Shown: piece by piece, positions 1 to 9,542 of the stretch
Numbering within the stretch: position 1 is the first letter of the stretch
Layout: each line of letters opens with the position of its first letter
DNA from: JAJRWS01 sp039831705
Lineage (GTDB): Bacteria; Planctomycetota; Planctomycetia; Pirellulales; Lacipirellulaceae
Reading direction: 5' to 3'
Length of the DNA: 64,000 nt
Assembly: GCA_039831705.1 (NCBI GenBank)
Contig: JBDOMT010000365.1
Span: forward strand, 6,827-70,826
The notes under the pieces: generated by a model
Seen by the model: only the letters and a program-made list of their open reading frames with translations
The model's database searches: none
Told to the model about the DNA's origin: nothing
Made by a program: the position numbers and the translations under genes

Positions 1-1238
1 TGGTTTATTTTTTGCTGAAGTTGTTCCACGATTTGCATGGGATCAGAGTTATGTAAATGCAACTGACGGCCGATCAGATGGATTTCGCCCTGGACTGCAT
101 GGATACGATAGTTGTGGTCACGAATGTCGGCAGCCAACTGGTGCATGTTATCAGTTGAAGGTTCGAGTATCTGCTGGTCTCGCAGCATGACCAATTGAGG
201 ATCCAGGTGCTTCGGCAATAATCGGTTATGTACAGCATGGTACATCATTCGGCGCGCCAAGTCGCATTCCCGTACACTGGTTTGAGCCCATGGAATGACT
301 TGGGTCGTCAGCACGCTGGCAATCGACTGCTCCTGGCAAAATCCCAACAGAAGTGTATTGATACCGGCTGAGTCGACTTCGGTCAGTTCGGTCAAATTTC
401 CAATACCCATCATCATTGCGTCTTGAGGATAGCGCTGGCGAATCGTCAAGTAACGTCCCAGGCTGGCCGCAAAACCAAACCCGATCGGTTCCAGAATGGG
501 ATCGATTCGGTATTGTACTCCTGACCGGGCCAAATGCTCCACCGTAGTGTCCAGTCCCGCAAGGGATTGAGGATCGTCTGGGATCACCACAACTTCAGCT
601 CCCCAGTCGATTGCCATCTTTCGGTTGGTTTGATTCACACTCAATACCAATTCCGCTCCGGCACGCAGCGCATCGGTGACTTCCTGAGGGTGGAAGCTGT
701 CGATCGAGACACGGTGGCCATCGTCACACAGCGCCCGGACCGTATCAAAGACACCCGACCATGGCCCACCAGGATCACAACCCACATCAATCCAGTCGGC
801 ACCTGCCTGGGCAAGTTGGGTCGCCTGGTCACGAATTTCCGAAAGCGACCGCCCCGGGCAATGATTCAACTCGGCCAGGATTTCGATGTCGTATTTACCA
901 TAGTCTTTTGGTTTGGGATCGGCTTGAAAGAAGTTCACCAGTTGGCTTAAGTCGCGCGGGCCGACCTCCACAGGAAGTGAGACTGCCGAATGCAATGGGC
1001 TCAGATCTCCTTGGCAGTAACCGGGAATGAGGATACGCGTCGTCTGCTCTGGAATTTGCAAATGCCGGGCGATCCAGGCCGGTGTCATCAGGGCAGCTAC
1101 GGTAATTGGCAGGACATCGACACTGTACTGAAAACCTACTTGCTCTGCCAAGGTTTCCAAAACATCGTGCAGGGCATGCTGCGCCAGACGGCCGGTGACG
1201 AAATGGATGTGCTCCCGTTTGCCAGAAGAAGCAGTCAT
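1..1238 (-). CDS. Dihydropteroate synthase-like protein (DUF6513 type), C-terminus cut by window edge
   Basis: The frame is open from an ATG at 1238 to the window edge, so about 412 residues are visible and the C-terminus is missing. The N-terminus begins MTASSGKREHIHFVTGRLA. A pterin-binding TIM-barrel core follows, with DWIDVGCDPGG near residue 155 and RVSIDSF near residue 185; both resemble the substrate-binding strands of dihydropteroate synthases. Proteins with an extra N-terminal domain before this core occur in archaea and in planctomycetes, where they accompany the tetrahydromethanopterin C1 pathway; that role here is inferred from the family. An AAGG lies just before the ATG. The SDR gene is 81 bases upstream on the same strand, so the two probably form an operon. 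It is unlikely to be an ordinary folP because of the N-terminal extension. Confidence 0.75.
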   Translation of the reverse strand, partial: MTASSGKREHIHFVTGRLAQHALHDVLETLAEQVGFQYSVDVLPITVAALMTPAWIARHLQIPEQTTRILIPGYCQGDLSPLHSAVSLPVEVGPRDLSQLVNFFQADPKPKDYGKYDIEILAELNHCPGRSLSEIRDQATQLAQAGADWIDVGCDPGGPWSGVFDTVRALCDDGHRVSIDSFHPQEVTDALRAGAELVLSVNQTNRKMAIDWGAEVVVIPDDPQSLAGLDTTVEHLARSGVQYRIDPILEPIGFGFAASLGRYLTIRQRYPQDAMMMGIGNLTELTEVDSAGINTLLLGFCQEQSIASVLTTQVIPWAQTSVRECDLARRMMYHAVHNRLLPKHLDPQLVMLRDQQILEPSTDNMHQLAADIRDHNYRIHAVQGEIHLIGRQLHLHNSDPMQIVEQLQQKIN

Positions 1239-1319
1239 CGGCCGTGTAACCTTTCTAGAATACTAAGAAATAAATCGAAAAAATATTTTGAGAATTCACC
1301 CTCACCTAATTTTATGCCA

Positions 1320-2147
1320 TCATTCATCGCCAGCCCATTTCTCATAGCCAGAGCAACCGCCGTTGATGGATAATATTTGCCCATTGATAAAGGTGGCCTG
1401 GTCCGATACCAGGAACTGGGCGGTGGAGGCGACATCTTCGGGGCTGCCCCAACGATCCAGTAGCGATTCTCGCTTTGCTCGTTGTTGCCACTCCGTCGCG
1501 GCAGTTTCCCCCCAACTGGTGCGAATCCAGCCAGGAGCAAGACAGTTGACTCGGACCTGAGGTGCGAGCGACTTGGCCAGGCTTAGGCTGAACGCCATGA
1601 TGGCTCCTTTGATGGCAGCAAACATCTGGCCACTGTCACCTGCCATGCCTCCGTTACCAGCCACATTCAGTTGAGCCTGATCCCATCCCATGTTAAGAAT
1701 GACACCCTGTCTTTGGTTGATCATGCGCTGCCCTACATCACGGCTCATCCGCATCGTCGCCACGACATCGACCTGCCACAGGCGTTGAAGGCGAGCTTCA
1801 AACGTTTCACTTGCGACTTGGCCGGTTAATACGTCGGCTCCGGCATTGTTGATCCAGATATCAATGGGCCCGTCGCACCAAATTTGCTCCACCAGTTGGT
1901 CCTGATTTTCTGGTTGGCTCAAATCGAGCATATGCAGCAGGGCTTTTCCTCCTGCCTGTTTAATCGCATTCACTACTTCTTCGGCTTCGGATTGATGGTG
2001 GCAGCCATGAATGACAAGCTCAGCTCCCGCTCCGGCAAGTTGTAATGCGATGGCTCGGCCGATACCATGGGAGCTTCCCGTGACCACAGCTCTCTTACCC
2101 ATAAGGGAATATTGATCTGAATGCGGATGGGGGGGGTGAATGGTCAT
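1320..2147 (-). CDS. SDR-family oxidoreductase with altered active site
   Basis: This is a Rossmann-fold short-chain dehydrogenase/reductase of about 275 residues. It has the cofactor motif TGSSHGIG, the NNAG motif (INNAGAD), and the post-catalytic NCLAPGWIRT stretch. The usual catalytic YxxxK reads F-A-A-I-K, with Phe encoded at 1620-1622 and Lys at 1608-1610. The usual Ser before it is also not obvious (ILNMGWDQ). Either the chemistry is changed or the protein is not a classical dehydrogenase. The frame could start at 2198, but ATG 2147 gives a more normal N-terminus; neither has a strong ribosome binding site. It lies directly upstream of the DHPS-like gene, which suggests, without proving, a pterin substrate. 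Confidence 0.7.
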   Translation of the reverse strand: MTIHPPHPHSDQYSLMGKRAVVTGSSHGIGRAIALQLAGAGAELVIHGCHHQSEAEEVVNAIKQAGGKALLHMLDLSQPENQDQLVEQIWCDGPIDIWINNAGADVLTGQVASETFEARLQRLWQVDVVATMRMSRDVGQRMINQRQGVILNMGWDQAQLNVAGNGGMAGDSGQMFAAIKGAIMAFSLSLAKSLAPQVRVNCLAPGWIRTSWGETAATEWQQRAKRESLLDRWGSPEDVASTAQFLVSDQATFINGQILSINGGCSGYEKWAGDE

Positions 2148-2173
2148 GGGAATGGCTTTGCATTCTACGGCCT

Positions 2174-2245
2174 TAGAGACTATCCCATGACTGGTCAACG
2201 CAACCTAAACTTCCAGCCTGTTGGTCGTTATGGGGTAGTCTCTTA
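2174..2245. repeat. Inverted repeat between divergent genes
   Basis: A 15-base arm (ttagagactatccca, starting near 2174) is matched in inverted orientation by tggggtagtctctta (near 2231-2245) with two mismatches. It lies between the SDR gene (minus) and the propeller gene (plus). It could be a hairpin or an operator, and I cannot tell which. The core ctatccca also occurs in the intergenic repeats near 29390 and 63797. Confidence 0.4.
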
Positions 2246-2456
2246 ATGTAAATGTGGATTACCTTGCCTCTAATCCTACTCTTACTCGTAATCGAAAGCC
2301 AAGGGGGTGAGACAGGCAGGGGATTATTATTAAGCTTAAGAACAACTCCTATTTCCCTTAAATACGAGTACGACGCGCAAGCGAGAGAAATAGGTGCGGT
2401 TGCTGTGGACACACCCGCTAACGCTGAGTGCTTGTATTCCAACTCTCATATCCTTC

Positions 2457-4106
2457 ATGACATCCATCCATACAGAACCAACTCCACCGGCTCCCATGGG
2501 GCCTCGCAGACGCCTTTATCTGGTAACATGGCTCATGATCCTGCTGATCGTCTGCATTGGGTTTCAGGTGAGTGATAAAACTCAAGACGTAAAAAACCTG
2601 GTATTTCAACTTGCCTTTTTATTGAGTTTGCTGGGTATTTCAATATGGACGGTTCGCAGCAGTGGCCTGGCGCGAAGGAGATGCTGGGGTTTGGCACTAG
2701 CACCTTGGGGAATTCTCCTGGTCTGGATTTCACAGTTTGAGTTGGTGAACAACGGCGACATTGGGGTCGTTGGCTGGCAATGGCGCTGGGCTCCTAAGGC
2801 AGACCAACTATTAAACATGCCTGAGATATCGGCGAAGGATGCCCAAGGGGACTTGTCTGAACCGTCCGACCCATGGCAATCCTCGACAACCGACTACTCG
2901 CAATTTTTAGGCGGTGGTTACTGGGCAGAAGTCGAAGGAGTGAATCTGGAAACCGACTGGGAATCCTACCCACCCCAATTGATGTGGCGGCGAAAAATTG
3001 GCGCAGGCTGGTCAGGGTTCGCAGTGGTAGGACACTTTGCGATTACCCAAGAACAACGGGGTGAAAATGAAATGGTCGTCTGCTATCGGATCAATACCGA
3101 TAATCCGGCCGGTGAGGTCGTATGGACGCATGTGGATCAGGTACGTTTTGCGCCAGGTGGGGCTGGAGGGTTGGGTTTTGTCGGCCCACGAGCAACGCCT
3201 ACCGTTGATGGCCAGCGGGTGCTAACGCATGGAGCCACAGGAATTGTCAATTGCCTCGATTTGCGGACCGGTCGGCTACTTTGGAAGCATGACACACTTC
3301 CAGAGACAGAGACTGCCAACATCACCTGGGGGAAATCAGGCTCTCCTTTGGTGGTGGAAAACCTTGTCATAATCAGCGTTGGAGGGACGAACGAACGGTC
3401 GCTGATCGCCTACGACATCGATTCAGGAAAAGTTGTCTGGTCTGCGGGCAATCGTCGATCGTCCTACGCATCTCCCGTACAAGCAAAGCTGGCAGGTGAA
3501 TTGCAACTGTTGGTGGTCAATGAAGACTTTCTAACGGCCCACCGAGTGAAAGACGGCCAGGTGCTATGGGAACACCCATGGCCCGGTAACAGCGATAGCA
3601 AGGCCAGTTGTTCGCAGCCGGTACCTGTTGGCGACGATCGGATCTTTTTATCCAAAGGTTACGGAATCGGTGCCACCTTGCTACAGATACAAACAGGTAC
3701 GGAGGGCGCCTTTCGAGTGAAAACACTTTGGTCCCCAGCGGTAAAACCGGTGATGAAAACAAAAATGGGCAATGTGCTGATCCGAGACGGATATGTCTAT
3801 GGATTGGATGGTGTCACACTGGAATGCCTGGAGTTGGAATCGGGAAAGAGACAGTGGAAGCGGCGCCGCCGTCCGCCCTTTGGGCATGGCCAAATCATGT
3901 TGGTGGGCGATGTTTTACTGATCCTCACCGAGCAGGGCCAATTGGTGTTAGCGGATGCCTCTCCCGACCGTTATCAGGAACTTGCCAGCCTGAGTGTGTT
4001 TGATAAGGACCAAATTACTTGGAACAATCCAGCCCTATCCAGACCGTATCTACTGGTGCGCAATTCCGTAGAAGTGGCCTGCTATCGTTTGAAGTTGGAT
4101 CAGTAG
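2457..4106 (+). CDS. Membrane-anchored PQQ-binding-like beta-propeller protein
   Basis: About 549 residues. The N-terminal part carries up to three hydrophobic segments (around residues 18-36, 48-68 and 76-93). A long extracytoplasmic region follows, with repeated propeller blades such as TGRLLWKHD, SGKVVWSAG, DGQVLWEHP and SGKRQWKRR, the spacing of PQQ-like/BamB-like repeats. Such proteins in planctomycetes are usually of unknown function and need not bind PQQ. ATG 2457 is preferred over an in-frame codon at 2394 because it sits closer to the first membrane segment; ATG 2496 is also possible. The gene is followed by repeat-rich intergenic DNA, so it appears monocistronic. Confidence 0.7.
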   Translation: MTSIHTEPTPPAPMGPRRRLYLVTWLMILLIVCIGFQVSDKTQDVKNLVFQLAFLLSLLGISIWTVRSSGLARRRCWGLALAPWGILLVWISQFELVNNGDIGVVGWQWRWAPKADQLLNMPEISAKDAQGDLSEPSDPWQSSTTDYSQFLGGGYWAEVEGVNLETDWESYPPQLMWRRKIGAGWSGFAVVGHFAITQEQRGENEMVVCYRINTDNPAGEVVWTHVDQVRFAPGGAGGLGFVGPRATPTVDGQRVLTHGATGIVNCLDLRTGRLLWKHDTLPETETANITWGKSGSPLVVENLVIISVGGTNERSLIAYDIDSGKVVWSAGNRRSSYASPVQAKLAGELQLLVVNEDFLTAHRVKDGQVLWEHPWPGNSDSKASCSQPVPVGDDRIFLSKGYGIGATLLQIQTGTEGAFRVKTLWSPAVKPVMKTKMGNVLIRDGYVYGLDGVTLECLELESGKRQWKRRRRPPFGHGQIMLVGDVLLILTEQGQLVLADASPDRYQELASLSVFDKDQITWNNPALSRPYLLVRNSVEVACYRLKLDQ

Positions 4107-4441
4107 TAGCAGATGGAGACGAATAATATTACCACGAAGGACACGAAGAGCACGAAGACAGAAACGACCAATAACTTTTCACTACTATACGAGTTGATCT
4201 ATTTGGGTGGCACCGACACTGGACCGCAGAACGGCATTTTGGCAGGAGGGGTTTATTCGGACCAGTGTCGGTGTGCGAAGCACAGGAGGAGTTTGAGGTT
4301 GCTGGCCTCTTGTGCTGCGCACACCGACAATCGTTCGAGGAAGTCTGCTCGTTGGCAATGTCTATTTCTAACGACTGTCGGTGCCACCCTTGTGAGCTAG
4401 GGAACTTCAGTCCGACGCTCACATTTTTTAACCTGCCGGCC
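4107..4441. repeat. Repeat-rich intergenic region with nested palindromes
   Basis: There is no convincing gene here. At 4131-4159 a 9-base periodic repeat (cacgaagga type) occurs. From 4205 to 4389 there is a nested inverted repeat: gggtggcaccgacactgg at 4205-4222 is inverted at 4372-4389 and, shorter, at 4262-4273. An inner pair, gtgtgcgaagcac near 4271 and gtgctgcgcacaccgac near 4312, can form a second stem. The region lies between two convergent genes, so transcript termination is a possible role. The periodic cacgaag type is a common dispersed intergenic motif in such genomes. Confidence 0.55.
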
Positions 4442-5611
4442 TTAGCATTTTGGCACATTCTCTAGCAACCAGTCTTCGAGAATGACATGCTGAATTTGTG
4501 GCGCCCGCAGCAGGGCGGCGCGGGAGGGCAGCAGGGACGACAGCCACGGTCGACGCGCTAGTCCAGCCGCAGCTCTCAAGCTAAAACTACCCAGGGAATT
4601 GCCACTGGTCTGCTGGAGGATATTCTCACTGAGTCGTCGATAGGTGGCGGGGATGAGGTTGGGTTCGGGACCCACATGAATGATCGTTTCTACACCGTCG
4701 GCGAGCGTTTCATAAACGCAATCCCACAAGCGTTGAGGATGGTCGGACCACTGGCGTAATAGGTGACGGGCTGTGTGATCATCGTATTCGTAAGTGCCGG
4801 TGACCAGGGAGAGGACAGCAGGGTAGGGGGGCATGTTGCCTCCAGTAACCTGCTCCAGCATCACGGCCGTACGATCAGGAATATGCTTGTGCCGAACGAT
4901 GGGAGTATGAACGGGAGGCCAGCGATGGGAGTTGATTCGCAGGTGTGCCCGATGAGGCAGCAATTCGGGCATGTTGTTTTTGAATTGTTTGATTGTCTCT
5001 CCCTGGCCAAGCAGCAAAAAGGTATTTGGCGACAAAATCGAGGAAATACCAATCGTTCCCTGACCCCCGGTTGTGATTTCAATGCAAAGCCGAAGTACAT
5101 CCAGCTCGTTAATAATCGGGCCGCGGGAAAACAACACGCCCATGCTCACATCAGCAGCCAATGCAGCACAATCTTCCGATAAAGCGATGGGTACCCGCAG
5201 TAGTTGCTCGGGATCAAACATGCCGCAACATCCTAAGGCGACCAGCTCTCCCAGGCTGTAACCCATAGCCAACTTAGAGCGGTGAAACTCCACCCCATGT
5301 ATTTCTGTGAGCAAGCGTATCTGGGCGATTTCTACAGCTACGATTAAAGCCAAGGTTTCCGAATAGTTATCCAACGAGGAAGGAATCTGCTGTTCCACAC
5401 GAGCCAGTAGATCAACTTGTCGGTTCAGTACGTCACTGCAGACTTCACCGTATCGTTTGAGCTCCTCGCGAATGATGGACCGGTAGGCTTGCTGATTAAG
5501 TAATTCGTCGGTACGCCCCAGATTGGTGATGTTGTAGCCCCGAAAGGCGAAAGCGGTATCAGCAATTCCAGTTGCTAAGTCGACCAGACCAGAAGGGGCA
5601 TCGGTGGGCAT
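4442..5611 (-). CDS. Malonyl-CoA:ACP acyltransferase-like (FabD-like) protein
   Basis: About 389 residues from ATG 5611; a TTG at 5653 is a possible upstream start. The acyltransferase nucleophile elbow is present as GYSLGE (Ser in the usual GHSxGE context) near residue 120. A later SHRWPPVHTPI segment supplies a candidate catalytic His. The N-terminal GQGSQ oxyanion loop of FabD is missing; its place is taken by FAFRGYNITNLGR. No ACP, KS or FabG gene is next to it, so this is not a fatty-acid synthesis operon. It is probably a specialised acyltransferase of the FabD/AT superfamily; its substrate cannot be read from the sequence. Confidence 0.65.
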   Translation of the reverse strand: MPTDAPSGLVDLATGIADTAFAFRGYNITNLGRTDELLNQQAYRSIIREELKRYGEVCSDVLNRQVDLLARVEQQIPSSLDNYSETLALIVAVEIAQIRLLTEIHGVEFHRSKLAMGYSLGELVALGCCGMFDPEQLLRVPIALSEDCAALAADVSMGVLFSRGPIINELDVLRLCIEITTGGQGTIGISSILSPNTFLLLGQGETIKQFKNNMPELLPHRAHLRINSHRWPPVHTPIVRHKHIPDRTAVMLEQVTGGNMPPYPAVLSLVTGTYEYDDHTARHLLRQWSDHPQRLWDCVYETLADGVETIIHVGPEPNLIPATYRRLSENILQQTSGNSLGSFSLRAAAGLARRPWLSSLLPSRAALLRAPQIQHVILEDWLLENVPKC

Positions 5612-6008
5612 GAGGATTTGTGGGCTAGAGACGGGTGACGTGGAGTGGAGCAAACGGATAGTGGTAACATCGACGAACGCAAACCCTTCACGCCATCAGG
5701 GTGTTTATTTTCCGTCCAGACATAATTGCTGACAGACACTCGATGCATTCTGGGCCAGACGTGTCATATAACTTCGTCGCAAAATCGGCCAAAACTAAAT
5801 TCGGTGCCTAGCTTAATAATTATTGGGGATAGAGGTCGCCGCACGGTTGCATGGATTAATCTGCATTTGAGGGGTCTCTGGGAAGATCGACAAGTTTTTT
5901 ACTAAAGGGTCAAGTTTTTAAACTATGGTTTCTTTAGGAATAACCATTGGATTTGGACACTAAAATCGTTGAATGTCTAATTTGTATCAATGAATGAGGA
6001 GAAACTTC
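5612..6008. other. Intergenic region between divergent genes
   Basis: About 400 bases with no supported gene. It must hold the promoters of the FabD-like gene (minus) and the CBS gene (plus). The part from about 5880 is AT-rich. A clear GAGGAG Shine-Dalgarno lies at 5996-6001, seven bases before the CBS ATG. I see no recognisable operator. Confidence 0.4.
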
Positions 6009-6404
6009 ATGCTGACAGCACGTGAGATCATGACCGATGGTATTGCAACCATTCATCCTGAGGCGTCTGTGAAAGATGCCATCGAGTTAGTTTTAAAACT
6101 CGGAGTTAGTGGTCTCCCAGTGATAGACCATGCAGGGCAGCTGGTAGGTGTGATTACGGAATACGCATTGCTGGCGATTACCTACGATCATGAAGTGAGT
6201 GGCGAAACGGTAGCCAAGCATATGACTACAGAAGTACTGACCATCGACGTTGACGATCCCATCAACAAGGCCGCTGACTTGTGCATTATCCATCGTGTAC
6301 GTCGTGTGCCAGTAATGGAGAACGACCATCTAGTAGGGTTGATTTCACGCCGTGATGTACTCAAGGCAATTCACGAATCCAAAAAGCCTGTGTGTACTGC
6401 GTAA
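6009..6404 (+). CDS. Two-CBS-domain protein
   Basis: 131 residues made almost entirely of a CBS-domain pair (Bateman module). The first repeat begins MLTAREIMTDGIATIHPEA and includes GVSGLPVID; the second includes HMTTEVLTIDVDD and RVRRVPVMENDHLVGLISRRD. Such stand-alone pairs bind adenine nucleotides and act as energy or redox sensors for partner proteins; the partner here is unknown. ATG 6009 is chosen over the in-frame ATG at 5994 because GAGGAG at 5996-6001 is correctly spaced for it. Neighbours are unrelated, so it looks monocistronic. Confidence 0.85.
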   Translation: MLTAREIMTDGIATIHPEASVKDAIELVLKLGVSGLPVIDHAGQLVGVITEYALLAITYDHEVSGETVAKHMTTEVLTIDVDDPINKAADLCIIHRVRRVPVMENDHLVGLISRRDVLKAIHESKKPVCTA

Positions 6405-6699
6405 GGCAAGTATCTCTACGATAAGGCCGCCGGAATAATGAGGCTCATCCCGACATAGTCATTGTGCGTCGCCCATAGCGATAGCAGAGATCAGTTGGTA
6501 ATCTACTGTGTTCTCGCGATTTACTCAGGCATATAATGGCTGTTCTGACCGTCTCAAGACGGGTAGCATAGAGGATTACGAAAACTGATCCTTTCATGAG
6601 ATTGCCGAGATGACCTTGGATACGATGTTGCCTATTGGCCTTTTGCCGCAAAAAAACGCTGGCCGCATTAAGCGGTTGGCACAAATAACAAGTCGGTTG

Positions 6700-9489
6700 A
6701 TGGTTCGCAGACATTTCTTGCTTCCATTACTTCTGTGCGGGTTGTGTCCCTATTGGACCGTCCTACCAATTCAGGCAGTTCAGGCTGCACCCCGTTGGGA
6801 AGCATTTAGCGGGTCCCCTTTTGGGGTGGGACAGGTGACGGTGAATATCGATCACGAGCAATCTGAAGTTGCTGTTGACGATCAGCATTTCACGGTTGCC
6901 GGGGACAAAGGCCGCGTACTCTACCCGGTACTCAGGGAAACTCCCGTACGCCGCTTCTTGCGCCGTTTGTTGGAAGTCAAAACCCCCATCGCAAATACGG
7001 TTACCATCTACTTTCTTTTTCAAGGCAACCAACCGCTGGAACTGCGAACTTACGCCCCCACAGAACAGGTTGTGCGTATTACTCCACGCCAGAATCAGCG
7101 TGGCCATCAACGGCTATTGGATCGTTGGTGGAGCGAATATTCGGGACGTTGGAATCGCCTGCAAGGCGATGCCGAATATCCCATGGTGGTGGAGAACTTT
7201 CTGACCGCAACCCTGGCCAGGCGACTGAATAAAGTCCTGCCTGAATCACCTGCCCGAATATTGCCCTGGCGTAAAAAGCAACAGGAAACCGTGTGGGACG
7301 AATTATTCGCCAGTGAACGTTATCTGCTGCGGACCGATCGTGAAATACTTCAAGGGTTGAAGCAAACAGATGAGCCTCCCGCCCCACCAGAACTCAAGCG
7401 ACCTGTCACTGGTAATCAGACGGCGACGGGCAATCAGTCAGCGTCTGGCAAACTGTCATTAACAGGGCATGCTCTGCCAAATCCGATTGCCTGGAGTCCG
7501 CCCAGCTATCCGGATACAGGTACTCCAGGAACTCCTTTGGCAGAGATGCCCCTGGACGAAATTCCTGTTGAGACGATTGCAACCCATGTGCCAGAGGAGT
7601 GTTTTTATCTGCGGTTCGGAACTTTTCGCAACTATCTTTGGTTCCGAGATTTGAACAAAAAGTGGCAGGGCAATTTACAAAACATGATCATGCGTCGTGG
7701 AATCGTTGCAGCCGCTGCGCAACGAGTTCAGCAACAGTTGGCATTACGTGAGACAGTTCTGGCAAAAATTCTGGGGCCACAAATCATTGCCGACGTGGCC
7801 CTCGTGGGGCTCGATCCTTATCTGGACCAAGGTGCTGCCATTGGCATTCTATTTGAAGCACACAACAGCTTTCTCTTAGAGCAAGATTTGGTCAGCAAGC
7901 GGCGCGAGGCGTTGCATAAATTTCCAGAAGCGACTGAAACGAACTTGACGGTTGCCGGCCACGAAGTGTCCTTAATCGCGACTCCCAATGGCCAGGTTCG
8001 CTCGTTTTATGCGCAAGATGGCGATTACCATTTAGTGACCACCTCAAGGAGCCTGGTAGCCCGCTTCTATCGGGCTGCAGGCAACAGTCGTTCGTTGGCC
8101 ATGGCGGACGGCTTTCGCCATGCACGCAGACAGTTGCCTTTGGAACGCAACGATGCGGTGTTTGCCTATGTCTCTTCCGAATTTCTTCAACAGTTCTGCA
8201 GCCCTGCGCTGCGCATCCAGCAACGGCGGCGCGTTCGAAAAGAACGTGAAGTCAAACTAATGGAGTTGTCCCGCTATGCGGCCAATGCGGAAGGTGTCTC
8301 GGGACAGGATTTGAGTGCCTTGATTGACGCTGGCCTGCTACCGCCAGGATTTGGCAACCACAATGATAATGGGGGCACACGTGCTGGCACGGAGGATGGC
8401 CGTCGCCCATGGATTGACAGTTCCAAGCCGCTTTTCGATAGGGCCCCCATCCAGAGAGTCACAACAGGAGAAATCGCAGCATTTCGCACATTCTCAGCAA
8501 AGCTTCGCCAAGAGGTTGGCCAGTTACCGCCGCTGGCAGTCGGTATTCGGCGAGTATCAAACACCGAGAGTGGGGGAAGAAAGGGTGAATATGAAACCAT
8601 GGTCGCCGATTTGCTGTTGCCCTACATGACAGGTTTCAAGTTCGGTTCCTGGATTGACAATCTGGGAGAAGCCAGCACACAGCAACTGGCCCCAGTCACT
8701 GGTGATGTCGCTTCGATGGAGGTGATTCTCAATATTCCTGTTCCCTTGATTGGCGGCGAGAAACAACCACACCATCTGTTTGGAGGTTTGCGTGATTACC
8801 GATCACCACTGGCCATTGAACGGGGCGAATTGGTTCCAGCGGCAGGCTTGCCCGAATTGATTCGGGGTTACCTGGGTGCATGGCCGCGACCTGGAGTTTT
8901 GGAAATATTCGGTGCACGTACTACTGATTCTGCCACTGGAATGCAGAAGGTGGGAGACCAACTCTGGCAGATGCAACAAGATCCGTTTGTGTTGTTGTCG
9001 TTTAAACCGGAGGTTATCGAGCAAGTGTTGTCGCAACTTGCTCTGGAAGAAACCCGGCGCGCTGCCCAAATACGCGTGCGCATCGACTCTTTGGCGGATA
9101 AGAAATTGGCCCCTACGATCAATGCGCTGGGGTACATGCGTAGCCGCGAAACGTCCTTGGCGGCAAGTCGCTTGATGAACACACTGGCCAATCAACTGCG
9201 TGTCCCAGGCCCCGATTGTCGTGCACTGGCGGAAAAGTTGGTGGATGGAAAATTCGTCTGTCCCTTGGGTGGGGAGTACCAACTGGTCGAAGGGCCTGGT
9301 CAACGTTTGTCTTGGGGTTCCACCGGCATAACCGAAGCCAACCGTTTCCTCCTGGATGCCATCCCTACGGAATTTCAACTGCCCCTATTGGAATGGTTTC
9401 AAGGTCTACACGGAGATTTGCGCGTGGTTGATCAGGAATTGACCGTCCACCTGGAAATCGACCTGTCCGCATCGGCTGTGCCGAAGTAG
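6700..9489 (+). CDS. Large secreted protein of unknown function
   Basis: About 929 residues. From ATG 6700 the protein starts MVRRHFLLPLLLCGLC and ends a likely signal peptide at AVQAAP; an ATG at 6610 would add 30 residues ahead of it. I recognise no catalytic motif. The middle, from about residue 290, has a VPEECFYLRFGTFRNYLWF stretch, faintly like the start of DUF3352-type proteins, then a basic helix (QQRRRVRKEREVK). A low-complexity TGNQTATGNQSASGK patch sits near residue 245. It is probably an extracytoplasmic structural or scaffold protein conserved in planctomycetes. The gene stands alone between the CBS gene and a convergent AraC regulator. Confidence 0.6.
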   Translation: MVRRHFLLPLLLCGLCPYWTVLPIQAVQAAPRWEAFSGSPFGVGQVTVNIDHEQSEVAVDDQHFTVAGDKGRVLYPVLRETPVRRFLRRLLEVKTPIANTVTIYFLFQGNQPLELRTYAPTEQVVRITPRQNQRGHQRLLDRWWSEYSGRWNRLQGDAEYPMVVENFLTATLARRLNKVLPESPARILPWRKKQQETVWDELFASERYLLRTDREILQGLKQTDEPPAPPELKRPVTGNQTATGNQSASGKLSLTGHALPNPIAWSPPSYPDTGTPGTPLAEMPLDEIPVETIATHVPEECFYLRFGTFRNYLWFRDLNKKWQGNLQNMIMRRGIVAAAAQRVQQQLALRETVLAKILGPQIIADVALVGLDPYLDQGAAIGILFEAHNSFLLEQDLVSKRREALHKFPEATETNLTVAGHEVSLIATPNGQVRSFYAQDGDYHLVTTSRSLVARFYRAAGNSRSLAMADGFRHARRQLPLERNDAVFAYVSSEFLQQFCSPALRIQQRRRVRKEREVKLMELSRYAANAEGVSGQDLSALIDAGLLPPGFGNHNDNGGTRAGTEDGRRPWIDSSKPLFDRAPIQRVTTGEIAAFRTFSAKLRQEVGQLPPLAVGIRRVSNTESGGRKGEYETMVADLLLPYMTGFKFGSWIDNLGEASTQQLAPVTGDVASMEVILNIPVPLIGGEKQPHHLFGGLRDYRSPLAIERGELVPAAGLPELIRGYLGAWPRPGVLEIFGARTTDSATGMQKVGDQLWQMQQDPFVLLSFKPEVIEQVLSQLALEETRRAAQIRVRIDSLADKKLAPTINALGYMRSRETSLAASRLMNTLANQLRVPGPDCRALAEKLVDGKFVCPLGGEYQLVEGPGQRLSWGSTGITEANRFLLDAIPTEFQLPLLEWFQGLHGDLRVVDQELTVHLEIDLSASAVPK

Positions 9490-9542
9490 ACAGGTCTGCA
9501 ATGAATTTAGGATGAATAGCCAACCCTTAGTCGGCTGTAGAT

